32,729 bases of DNA from Clostridiales bacterium (lineage in GTDB: Bacteria > Bacillota > Clostridia > Lachnospirales > Lachnospiraceae), in the NCBI GenBank assembly GCA_020860715.1, contig JAJBTU010000023.1, forward strand, positions 102,692 through 135,420, read 5' to 3'. Positions 16,574 to 24,849 of the stretch are shown here, in pieces. A program made the position numbers and the translations under genes. Numbering within the stretch: the first letter of the stretch is position 1; each line of letters begins with the position of its first letter. Under the pieces are notes generated by a model, which did no database searches, was not told the origin of the DNA, and saw only the letters and a program-made list of their open reading frames with translations.

Positions 16574-18184
16574 ATGAGTAAAAAAATACAACTGTTGGAT
16601 TGCACGTTACGTGACGGTGCATATATTGTGGATGCAAATTTCGGAACTCCTGCGATAAAGGGCATTATCAAGAAAATGCAGGACGCGAATGTGGATATTA
16701 TAGAGTGCGGCTGGCTTAAAAACAACCCTCATAAAGAAGGAACTTCCTTTTATCATGTCCCGCAGGATTTGGAGCGGTATCTGCTGAAACGAAACGACCG
16801 GACAACTTATGTCGTCATGATAGACTGGGATCGCTATGATTTGGAGTATTTGCCGGTTTGCGATGGCAACTCGATTGATGCAATCCGGGTGGTATTCCCG
16901 TATGGAAAGTTTAAAGAAGGAATCGCTGTAGGAAGGGCCATTAAAGAAAAGGGATACAAGGTATTCTTTCAGGCGGCTAATACTTTGGGATACTCGAACG
17001 AGGATCTTGTAGAACTGGCGAAAGAAATCAATGCGGTTATGCCGGTCTCTTTGTCTATTGTCGACACCTTTGGCGCTATGTATGAGGAAGATCTGGAACG
17101 AATAGTCAGGACTCTGGATTCGACTCTGGATAAAAATATAAAGATTGGATTTCATTCTCACAACAACCAACAGTTATCTTTCTCCCTTTCGATGCATTTT
17201 GTAGAATTATTAAAAGAATCCGAGCGGAATTGTATAGTAGATGCAAGCCTGTGCGGAATGGGAAGAGGCGCAGGAAATGCGACGACAGAGTTGGTCGCTT
17301 CTTACCTGAACAGAAAGCAGCATGGCAACTATGACATGAATCAGATTCTGGACGCCATCGACACATATATGGAATATTTTAAAGAACACTATAGTTGGGG
17401 ATATTCTACACCTTATTTCATAGCAGGAATGTATTGCTGCCATGTGAACAATATTGCTTATCTGCAAAAAAATCATCGCACAAATGCGAAAGATATGAGA
17501 AGTATTATTGAATCTTTGTCTGCGGAAGACCGGAAAGTATACGACTATGATCTGCTTGAACAGAAGTATATGGACAACCAGAATCGAATTGTGGATGATG
17601 AATCGGAGATAGAAAAACTAAGAGAATTGTTTAAAGGCAGGGAAATCCTTCTGATTGCGCCTGGAAAATCGAGTCTGTCAGGAAAACACACAATCGATGC
17701 CTATATTAAGGAGAAGAATCCTTTGGTAATTGGTGTGAATGCGGTCGTGCCGGGTTATGATTATGATTATCTTTTTATCATGAATGCTACACGTTATGAT
17801 TATGCGAAGGATATTTACCCGGAACAATTTCAGAAAGCCGGTAAAATATTATTATCTAATGTCAAGACGGAACCGGATGCAGATGAAATCATTGTAAACT
17901 TCAATTGCGTGATCAAACGGGGATGGGAACATTTTGATAATGCTGTGATTAATTGTCTTCGCCTGATGGCAAGCCTGTATGTAGATCGTGTGGCGATTGC
18001 CGGATTTGACGGCTTTAAGCACAGCTACAATGAAAGCTATGCGGATATTGCCCTCCCGACTTTGAATCCTGATAACAAGTGGGATGAACTGAATGAGGAA
18101 ATACAGGATATGTTTCATGATTTGAAGATGAGTGTGGCAGGCAATATGGAAATCCTGTTTTTGACGGAAAGTATTTTTGAATAA
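16574..18184 (+). CDS. DRE-TIM metallolyase (HMGL-like aldolase) with extra C-terminal domain
   Basis: The 536-residue protein has two parts. Residues 1-300 form an HMGL-like TIM barrel as in 4-hydroxy-2-oxovalerate aldolase: the LLDCTLRDGAY motif supplies R13/D14, FHSHNN supplies the metal-binding H194/H196, and GMGRGAGN (228-235) is the active-site loop. Such aldolases join or split pyruvate and an aldehyde using a divalent metal. Residues about 350-536 form a separate alpha/beta domain starting ILLIAPGKSSL, resembling the Rossmann-like fold of DUF115/MptE-type proteins; its role is unknown. AAGGAG precedes the start. It lies 18 bases after rfbH and 15 bases before the ThDP enzyme, so the product is likely used in the same sugar pathway. 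I infer it makes the 2-oxoacid donor; a degradative role is also possible. Confidence 0.85.
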   Translation: MSKKIQLLDCTLRDGAYIVDANFGTPAIKGIIKKMQDANVDIIECGWLKNNPHKEGTSFYHVPQDLERYLLKRNDRTTYVVMIDWDRYDLEYLPVCDGNSIDAIRVVFPYGKFKEGIAVGRAIKEKGYKVFFQAANTLGYSNEDLVELAKEINAVMPVSLSIVDTFGAMYEEDLERIVRTLDSTLDKNIKIGFHSHNNQQLSFSLSMHFVELLKESERNCIVDASLCGMGRGAGNATTELVASYLNRKQHGNYDMNQILDAIDTYMEYFKEHYSWGYSTPYFIAGMYCCHVNNIAYLQKNHRTNAKDMRSIIESLSAEDRKVYDYDLLEQKYMDNQNRIVDDESEIEKLRELFKGREILLIAPGKSSLSGKHTIDAYIKEKNPLVIGVNAVVPGYDYDYLFIMNATRYDYAKDIYPEQFQKAGKILLSNVKTEPDADEIIVNFNCVIKRGWEHFDNAVINCLRLMASLYVDRVAIAGFDGFKHSYNESYADIALPTLNPDNKWDELNEEIQDMFHDLKMSVAGNMEILFLTESIFE

Positions 18185-18199
18185 AATTGGGGGAATACG

Positions 18200-19999
18200 A
18201 TGATAAAGGTATCGGATTATGTGATTAGACGTCTGGAAGAATTAAACGTAGGTCATATGTTTATGCTTCCGGGCGGAGGTGCGATGCACTTAAATGATTC
18301 CTTAGGAAGAAGCAGCAAAATCCAATATGTCTGCTGTCTTCATGAACAGGCGTGTGCCATTGCGGCAGAGGCTTATGCTCGGGTAAATAACAGCATAGGC
18401 CTTTTAATGGTTACGACCGGTCCGGGCGGGACTAATGCACTTACAGGTGTGTCAGGCGCTTTTCTGGAGTCGACACCGATGTTCGTTGTATCCGGTCAGG
18501 TGAAACGGGCTGATATGATCAATGGGCAGGGCGTGCGCCATCAGGGAATGCAGGAGCTTGATATCATCTCTGTCGTGAAGTCGATCACAAAGTACGCCGC
18601 GGTTGTAGATGATCCACAGATGATCCGTTATCATGTGGAACGTGCTCTTTATGAAGCCATGCATGGACGGAAAGGACCGGTATGGCTGGACATTCCTCTG
18701 GACGTTCAGGCAACAATGGTGGATGAGGATAATCTGATTGGCTTTACTCCGCTTCCCGAATTTGGGAAAAGACCAATCGAGAAACAGGTACTGCAGGTTA
18801 TAGATAAACTGAATGCATCCGAGAGACCAGTGCTGATGCTGGGAAATGGTATCAGGCTGGCAGGAGCATTGGATGAACTGGATGAACTGTTATCTGAACT
18901 TAATATTCCTGTGCTGACTACCTGGAATGGCATTGACCTTATTGAGGAAGACAATCCGCTGTATTTTGGAAGGCCGGGCGGACTCGGTCATCGCTATGCT
19001 AACTTTATTCAACAAAATTCAGATTTCTTTTTAAGCATTGGTGCAAGATTGAATCTTCTGCAGACGGGATATAACTTTGATGGGTTTGCCAGAGAAGCGT
19101 ATAAGGTAATGGTTGACATTGATAAAAATGAGTTGTATAAAATAAATGTCAGACCGGACATGCCTGTATGTGCAGATGCAAAGGAATTTATTGAAATTTT
19201 AATTAAAAATAAAGCACTCATTCAGAAACGGGATCGTTCGGAATGGTTTGCTTATTGTACAAGAATGAAGGAGAAATATCCCATTGTATTAAAACAGTAC
19301 TGGGAGCAAAAAGAACTGGTAAATACATATTGTCTGGTAGAAACCATTGCTAAATATATGAAACCGGATGATGTATATGTGTCGGGAAGTTCGGGTAGCT
19401 GCATTGATATTTCCATGCAGACATTCCGTGTAAAAAAAGGACAGAGAGTATTTTGTACAAAAGGTCTGGCTTCTATGGGATATGGTTTTCCTTCAGCGAT
19501 AGGCGCATGCCTTGCAAGCGGACAGAAAATGACTGTGGGAGTGAACGGCGATGGCGGTTTTGCCATGAATATTCAGGAACTTGAGACACTTCGGAGACTG
19601 AATCTGCCGATTAAAATGTTTGTATTGAGTAATCGGGGCTACGGCGCTATCAAGGCGACGCAGACCAATTTGTTTGCTGGAAATCTGGTGGCGTGTGATG
19701 AAAGTTCGAATCTTTCTCTGCCGCATGTGGCAAAAATTGCGGATGCCTACGGCATCAAGTCTCTGGTGATCTCATCAAACAGTGAACTGGATGAGAAAGT
19801 GCAGGAGGCATTTGTCTACGATGGACCAGTGGTATGTGAAGTTATGACTCCAATCGAAGTCACGGCTTTTCCAAAGCAGGTTTCCTACAAGAGGTCAGAC
19901 GGTCAAATGGAATCGAAACCTCTGGAATATATGAATCCTCCTTTGCCGGAGGACGAGTTTAAAGAGAATATGCTGATACCACTTTTTATTGAAAGATGA
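18200..19999 (+). CDS. ThDP-dependent enzyme, acetolactate-synthase-like (YerE-type candidate)
   Basis: The 599-residue protein has the three-domain layout of acetohydroxyacid synthase and pyruvate oxidase. The catalytic glutamate is E49 in CLHEQACAIAAEAYAR, the TTGPGGTN motif follows, and the ThDP-binding GDG...N motif is at G450-D451-G452 with N478. In Yersinia, YerE is a related enzyme that decarboxylates pyruvate and transfers the two-carbon unit to C4 of CDP-3,6-dideoxy-4-keto-glucose. The position after rfbFGH and before an SDR reductase matches that pathway well. The adjacent aldolase suggests that the donor might be a hydroxy-2-oxoacid and not pyruvate. It overlaps the SDR gene by four bases (ATGA). 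GGGGG precedes the ATG. Confidence 0.88.
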   Translation: MIKVSDYVIRRLEELNVGHMFMLPGGGAMHLNDSLGRSSKIQYVCCLHEQACAIAAEAYARVNNSIGLLMVTTGPGGTNALTGVSGAFLESTPMFVVSGQVKRADMINGQGVRHQGMQELDIISVVKSITKYAAVVDDPQMIRYHVERALYEAMHGRKGPVWLDIPLDVQATMVDEDNLIGFTPLPEFGKRPIEKQVLQVIDKLNASERPVLMLGNGIRLAGALDELDELLSELNIPVLTTWNGIDLIEEDNPLYFGRPGGLGHRYANFIQQNSDFFLSIGARLNLLQTGYNFDGFAREAYKVMVDIDKNELYKINVRPDMPVCADAKEFIEILIKNKALIQKRDRSEWFAYCTRMKEKYPIVLKQYWEQKELVNTYCLVETIAKYMKPDDVYVSGSSGSCIDISMQTFRVKKGQRVFCTKGLASMGYGFPSAIGACLASGQKMTVGVNGDGGFAMNIQELETLRRLNLPIKMFVLSNRGYGAIKATQTNLFAGNLVACDESSNLSLPHVAKIADAYGIKSLVISSNSELDEKVQEAFVYDGPVVCEVMTPIEVTAFPKQVSYKRSDGQMESKPLEYMNPPLPEDEFKENMLIPLFIER

Positions 20000-20925
20000 C
20001 AGATATGAAACGAATAATCCTGACAGGTGCAACCGGAGCCATTGGAACAGCTATTATCAATGAGTGTATAAGACAGAATATAGAGGTTCTGGTATTATGC
20101 AGGGCAGATTCCGCAAGAAAAGATAACATCCCGTGCAGCCCGTTGGTTATGGTCAGAGACTGTTCTTTGCAGGAAATGGCCGGGCTGCAGAATCTGGATG
20201 AAGAACAGTATGATGCATTCATCCATCTGGCATGGGACGGCACGGTAGGTGCGGCAAGAAATGATATGTATACTCAGAACAGAAATGTTCGATATGCATT
20301 AGATGCGGTGGAACTGGCGGACAGATTCGGATGCGGCTTATTTATTGGAGCTGGTTCTCAGGCAGAATACGGAAGAACAGAAGGTCTGCTGACAGCGGAG
20401 ACACCGGTTTTTCCGGAAATGGGATACGGTATTGCTAAACTCTGTGCCGGACATATGACACGGGAACGTGCGCATCAGCTGGGAATGCGGCATATCTGGA
20501 TGCGCATTTTGAGTGTATATGGTCCAAATGATGGTGAGAAATCTATGATATCCTGTGTGATTCGGGACTTGCAGAATGGAGTCAGTCCGAAATGCACTTT
20601 GGGAGAGCAAAAATGGGATTATCTTTACAGCGGAGATGCAGCCAGAGCATTTTTGGCAGCGGCAGCGAAAGGAAAAGATGGTAAAACTTATGTTCTGGGA
20701 AGCGGTGATGTGCGACCGCTCCATGACTATATTGAAGATATTAAAAATGTAGTAGCGCCGCAGATAGCGGTTTCGTATGGAGCAATTCCATATGCCGAAA
20801 CGCAGGTGATGTTTCTGGGGGCGGATATTTCGGAAATCCATGCGGATACCGGATGGCTGCCTACCTGTGAATTTAAGAAAGGAATTGCCAGAATAGTAGA
20901 GACCATCGGTGATAAGAAAGTATAA
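19996..20925 (+). CDS. NAD(P)-dependent SDR epimerase/reductase
   Basis: This 309-residue extended SDR has the Rossmann loop GATGAIG (residues 11-17), S121 in GAGSQAEYG and the catalytic Y144/K148 in YGIAK. It is translationally coupled to the ThDP enzyme. In the yersiniose A route the step after YerE is reduction of the newly attached acyl keto group by YerF, and this protein occupies the equivalent place. It could instead reduce or epimerise another CDP-sugar carbon. It is the last gene of the operon; DNA after it is decayed and AT-rich. Confidence 0.85.
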   Translation: MTDMKRIILTGATGAIGTAIINECIRQNIEVLVLCRADSARKDNIPCSPLVMVRDCSLQEMAGLQNLDEEQYDAFIHLAWDGTVGAARNDMYTQNRNVRYALDAVELADRFGCGLFIGAGSQAEYGRTEGLLTAETPVFPEMGYGIAKLCAGHMTRERAHQLGMRHIWMRILSVYGPNDGEKSMISCVIRDLQNGVSPKCTLGEQKWDYLYSGDAARAFLAAAAKGKDGKTYVLGSGDVRPLHDYIEDIKNVVAPQIAVSYGAIPYAETQVMFLGADISEIHADTGWLPTCEFKKGIARIVETIGDKKV

Positions 20926-21024
20926 ACTGTGGAAATACTAAAGAGCAGATACTTTATTTTTTGATGAAAACGAAAGGTGAATAGAAGAATTATTTTTGAA
21001 ATCAAGGAGACTACCTTTAGCTGA

Positions 21025-21237
21025 TTATTACAAAATGCTTTGAGTAACAATACGCAGATTTTCCTGTCTACACACAGTAAGGAAGCGATAGATAAACTGA
21101 TTCGTTTAGACGAGAATATAAAAGAAAATATGAATTTATATACGTTGTATAATGCGAAGGGGAAAAGCTATGTAAGAAGAATTCCCGGAATAGAAGCTGC
21201 TAATGTAGTAGATCATTTGGGATTGGAGCTGCGATAA
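21025..21237 (+). pseudogene. 3' remnant of an AAA/OLD-like ATPase gene
   Basis: An open frame from 21025 to the TAA at 21235-21237 encodes about 70 residues containing QIFLSTHSKEAIDKL, the switch-histidine region typical of OLD/ABC-type ATPases, and ending in GIEAANVVDHLGLELR. No Walker A or B precedes it; the frame is closed by TGA at 21022-21024. A TTG at 21040 could start a 65-residue peptide but this would lack all nucleotide-binding parts. The 100 bases before it, back to the SDR stop, show no intact gene. The stop overlaps the next remnant's ATG (TAATG), so the original pair was co-translated. Confidence 0.65.
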
Positions 21238-21421
21238 TGAATCGTATAATTATATGTGAAGGTTCTACGGATTACATTTTATTAAGGCGAAATTTGATAC
21301 ATATTTTTCTGTAAGGACACCAGCAGATCAATTTAATGAACGACAAAAAATATTAAAAAATGTTCCGTGGGAAGATTACACAATAATTCGAAGAGATTTC
21401 GAGAAACTTGGTGAGCTCTAA
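21237..21421 (+). pseudogene. Remnant of a TOPRIM-like/DUF3226-type partner gene
   Basis: From ATG 21237 a frame encodes MNRIIICEGSTDYILL, the start typical of TOPRIM-like proteins encoded next to AAA ATPases, and stops at codon 26. A different frame then encodes ADQFNERQKILKNVPWEDY and a likely authentic C-terminus ending at TAA 21419-21421. Most of the middle of the gene is missing and there is a frameshift. This is a deletion derivative of a two-gene ATPase/nuclease-like module. Confidence 0.55.
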
Positions 21422-21443
21422 ATGAGAGGAAAACGATGACTCA

Positions 21444-21472
21444 TTAACATGTGCATTTTTTATAATTATCAT
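21444..21472 (+). promoter_or_regulatory. Possible sigma-A promoter for the AT-rich glycan block
   Basis: TTAACA (21444-21449) and TATCAT (21467-21472), each one mismatch from consensus, are 17 bases apart and lie 30 bases before the GT2 start. AT-rich DNA makes chance matches likely. Confidence 0.35.
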
Positions 21473-21501
21473 AATTTCAAAATCAATTCGGAGGAATTGT
21501 A

Positions 21502-22455
21502 ATGAAAAAAATAAGTGTGATGGTGCCCTGCTATAATGAAAAAGAAAATGTGGTTCCGATCAGTGAAGCAATCGTGGAGCAGTTGGAAAAGAACCTGCCA
21601 GACTATGATTATGAAATTTTATTTATTGATAATTGTTCGACAGATGGTACGCGTGATCTGCTGCGAATGATCTGCAACAAAAATAAGAAAATCAAAGCTA
21701 TTTTGAACGTCCGGAACTTTGGACAATTTAATTCTCCATATTATGGTATGTGTCAGACAACAGGAGACTGTACAATCACAATGTGCTGTGATTTTCAGGA
21801 TCCGGTGGAACTGATTCCGGTGTTCGTACATGAATGGGAGAAAGGATATAAGATTGTCAGCGGAGTCAAAACATCGAGTAAAGAAAACCGATTTATTTAC
21901 TTTTTGAGAACCGTGTATTATAAACTGATCAAAAATATGTCGTCTGTTGATATGATCGAGCATTTTACCGGCTTCGGCCTTTATGATAAGAGTTTTATAC
22001 AGCTGCTCCGAGAATTGAAAGACCCAATTCCGTTTATCAGAGGTGTAGTGGCTGAATTTGGTTATAAGCAAAAAGAAATTGAATATGAGCAGCCCAAACG
22101 GCGAGCGGGGAAGACGCATAATAACTTTTATACCCTGTATGATGCTGCTATGCTGAGTTTTACTTCTTATACGAAGGTAGGATTGCGGCTGGCGAGCTTT
22201 GGCGGATATATATGTGCTTTTATTAGCTTTATTATTGGCATTATATATTTTGTTAGGAAGTTATTGAACTGGAATAGTTTTTCGGCGGGCATGGCGCCAT
22301 TGGTGATTGGCTTATTCTTTTTGTCTGGAATTCAGCTTGTCTTTATTGGTTTTTTGGGTGAGTATGTTATGAACATCAACCAGAGGGTAATGAATAGGCC
22401 GTTGGTGGTGGAAGAAGAAAGAATAAACTTTGATAATGAAGACGAAGGCAGATGA
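21502..22455 (+). CDS. GT2 polyprenyl-phosphate glycosyltransferase (GtrB/DPM-like)
   Basis: The 317-residue protein has an N-terminal GT-A domain opening SVMVPCYNEKENV, with the nucleotide-site DNCSTDGT and a DFQDP motif near residue 97-101, then two membrane helices at about 230-255 and 270-295. This is the layout of GtrB, ArnC and dolichol-phosphate-mannose synthase-like enzymes, which move a sugar from a nucleotide onto polyprenyl phosphate on the cytoplasmic face. GGAGG lies six bases before the ATG. The next gene, a GT87-like membrane protein, would be a natural user of a polyprenyl-phosphate sugar on the outer face. Confidence 0.9.
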   Translation: MKKISVMVPCYNEKENVVPISEAIVEQLEKNLPDYDYEILFIDNCSTDGTRDLLRMICNKNKKIKAILNVRNFGQFNSPYYGMCQTTGDCTITMCCDFQDPVELIPVFVHEWEKGYKIVSGVKTSSKENRFIYFLRTVYYKLIKNMSSVDMIEHFTGFGLYDKSFIQLLRELKDPIPFIRGVVAEFGYKQKEIEYEQPKRRAGKTHNNFYTLYDAAMLSFTSYTKVGLRLASFGGYICAFISFIIGIIYFVRKLLNWNSFSAGMAPLVIGLFFLSGIQLVFIGFLGEYVMNINQRVMNRPLVVEEERINFDNEDEGR

Positions 22456-22500
22456 ATTAAACTAGAGTATATAGAATTAAATTAGATAAAATTGGAAAAG

Positions 22501-24849
22501 ATGATTTTTTATATGAAAAGAAATTCTCCAAAACATAATTTAAAATTGGCGTTTGAAATCTTTATATACGTGTTGGCTATAGCCTTGGTGGTAGCAATGG
22601 CTATTTCTATATGGAATCAGCGCGAGACAATAGTGAATTATTATTATGAGAAGACAACTACTGCGAATAGTGATACGCAAAGTATTTTGGATCCTGCTGA
22701 TTTGTATGAAGGGAAAGGCACAGAAACTTCACCATACTGTATTTGCACAATTGAAGATTTGGAATTACTGCGAGATGTTATTGAATCCGGTAATTCTTGT
22801 AAAGGGGTATATTTTGGACAGACTGAAGATTTAGATATGGAGGGAATTGACAGCTGGTCTGCATTAAGCCCTGCTTCTGGTACAGTATATTTTGCAGGTG
22901 TTTATGATGGAAAAGGTTATAAGATTTCAAATTTGCAGATAAATAAGGAAGATGACTCTTTATTTGGAGTTATTTCGGGAACGATTCAAAATCTTCAACT
23001 TGAGGATGTTATAGTATCATCACAAAGTGGAAGTATCTTAGTTTCAAGAGCCGCAGATTCTACCGGATTTAAGATTGTAAACTGTCTGATAACTTATGAA
23101 AATGATATTATAGAAAATGAAATTAATCCTTACAAGATGTCAGTAGCGAGGGACGCATCTTATGGCATGTATTTAGGATGCTATATATTAGAAGGATGCA
23201 ATAATATTAGTTTATTTTCAACGTGCTCAGACGGATCCGTTTCGGTTATAGCCTGTTATAGCAGCGGAGAAATACTGGAGGATTGGGATGAACTGGTACA
23301 ATATACAGATTCATACGATACAATAGATTTATGTGATGAAGATATTCAGACGCAAATTAACGACAATTTGTATAACTTCAGAAATTATAGTGTCCTGGGG
23401 AAATTTAATCAGTTAGGAACGGACACGAATGGTTCTGTTATTTTTACTGAAGAACAGGTTAGTGTTTTGGATGAAGAAGATCTGATGGCATATCAAAAGT
23501 TCATCAGAAATATCGCTATATATCTGATTGCAATGTTAGTATGTTGCCTTTTGGCATATATAATAGGAAGATTATTTCATGTTAGTGTAAATAAAACGGC
23601 GATATACATTATTTTGGCTGGAACAGCGGGGATTTTTATTTTATTCGGCATCCACACCCGCGGGAGTTCGATTATAGCATTATTGTATGACGGTTACCAA
23701 AATGGTCAGCTGAAGGTTTTTACTGATTTTTTTGATTTATTAATACCTGGGTTTGACCCTTATACAACAGAGATAACTGCCTCAACTTCTATTTACCCTC
23801 CGCTGGTTTCTTTGTTGTTTGCTTGTATGAGTCTTTTGATACCGGAAGCTGTATTGGAAAATTCTATCCTCGCTAGAAATAGTCAGGTGGGAAGTTTGCT
23901 TTATGTATTTTGGACTATCTTTGAATTCATACTGCTTTACGAGTTGATTAAGAAGTACAAGAAAGGCTGTAATTTTGAAAAAATATTTTTCTTTGTTCTT
24001 TTTTGTATGACCTTTCCTGTTATACACACGGTTGAAAGGGGCAATGTATCGTTATTGTGTGCAATTTGCATGGCATTTTACTTGTATAATTATGACAATG
24101 AAAGATACATTGTCAGACAACTTTCGTTTGTGGCTTTATCAATTGCTGCAGGCTTTAAACTTTATCCTGCTATATTAGGCATTTTACTGATAAGGAAAAA
24201 ACAGTATAAAGATGTTTTAAACTGCCTGGCATATGGAATATCTATTAATTTAATTCCTTCTTTGTTTCTGCATAAGGGGCTGGCATCTTTTGCATACATG
24301 TTTATAAATGCTACATCTTATGTAGAGGGGAATGCATTTGTTGGGGGAAAAATTGATTTGTACCATATTATTAATATTCCGGGACAGATTATGTCTCTAG
24401 CAAATGCCATAGATCCCAGCGAGTATTATTCCATTATCCGCCTGATATTGATTGTATTAACTGTATTCGTGGTTTTATTTTCTCATTTACCGGAATGGAA
24501 AATACAAACTGTTTTGGTGCTCGGCATCATTATGCTTGGAACATTTTCTCCTTTTTACTACTTACCATATTTATTGGCGCCGATGATGATGTTTTTGGAT
24601 ATACGAAATAATAAACCAGGGCAATTGGTATATGTTCTTTTGTGGTCGGGGATGTTTATGCTTTTTGCCACAAATTATAAGTACCCATTTGCTTTGCAGG
24701 CTCCGAATCAATCTATCTGGAATATGACGATTATAGAAGGATTTTGTGCGTTAGCTTTTGAATTGTTACTTTTGGCTGAGGGTGTAGGGAGTATCATTTT
24801 GACAACAGCTGGGAAATTAAAGAGGAGTCCTACAAATGCGTGTGCGTAA
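22501..24849 (+). CDS. Large membrane protein: extracytoplasmic beta-rich domain plus GT87-like core
   Basis: About 782 residues. A membrane helix lies near residues 14-38. Residues about 40-335 form a beta-rich extracytoplasmic region with GLUG/right-handed-helix-like turns (for example GVYDGKGYKISNLQI and GTIQNLQLEDVIV). From about 337 onward there are roughly ten membrane helices with ERGN near 511 and GFKLYPAIL near 552, motifs typical of GT87/DUF2029 polyprenyl-phosphate-dependent mannosyltransferases. The pairing with the GT2 upstream supports a lipid-linked donor. The start is uncertain: ATG 22501 is chosen, with TTG 22492 and ATG 22513 as alternatives, because all Shine-Dalgarno sites are weak. 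The flippase gene overlaps its 3' end by 14 bases. Confidence 0.72.
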   Translation: MIFYMKRNSPKHNLKLAFEIFIYVLAIALVVAMAISIWNQRETIVNYYYEKTTTANSDTQSILDPADLYEGKGTETSPYCICTIEDLELLRDVIESGNSCKGVYFGQTEDLDMEGIDSWSALSPASGTVYFAGVYDGKGYKISNLQINKEDDSLFGVISGTIQNLQLEDVIVSSQSGSILVSRAADSTGFKIVNCLITYENDIIENEINPYKMSVARDASYGMYLGCYILEGCNNISLFSTCSDGSVSVIACYSSGEILEDWDELVQYTDSYDTIDLCDEDIQTQINDNLYNFRNYSVLGKFNQLGTDTNGSVIFTEEQVSVLDEEDLMAYQKFIRNIAIYLIAMLVCCLLAYIIGRLFHVSVNKTAIYIILAGTAGIFILFGIHTRGSSIIALLYDGYQNGQLKVFTDFFDLLIPGFDPYTTEITASTSIYPPLVSLLFACMSLLIPEAVLENSILARNSQVGSLLYVFWTIFEFILLYELIKKYKKGCNFEKIFFFVLFCMTFPVIHTVERGNVSLLCAICMAFYLYNYDNERYIVRQLSFVALSIAAGFKLYPAILGILLIRKKQYKDVLNCLAYGISINLIPSLFLHKGLASFAYMFINATSYVEGNAFVGGKIDLYHIINIPGQIMSLANAIDPSEYYSIIRLILIVLTVFVVLFSHLPEWKIQTVLVLGIIMLGTFSPFYYLPYLLAPMMMFLDIRNNKPGQLVYVLLWSGMFMLFATNYKYPFALQAPNQSIWNMTIIEGFCALAFELLLLAEGVGSIILTTAGKLKRSPTNACA

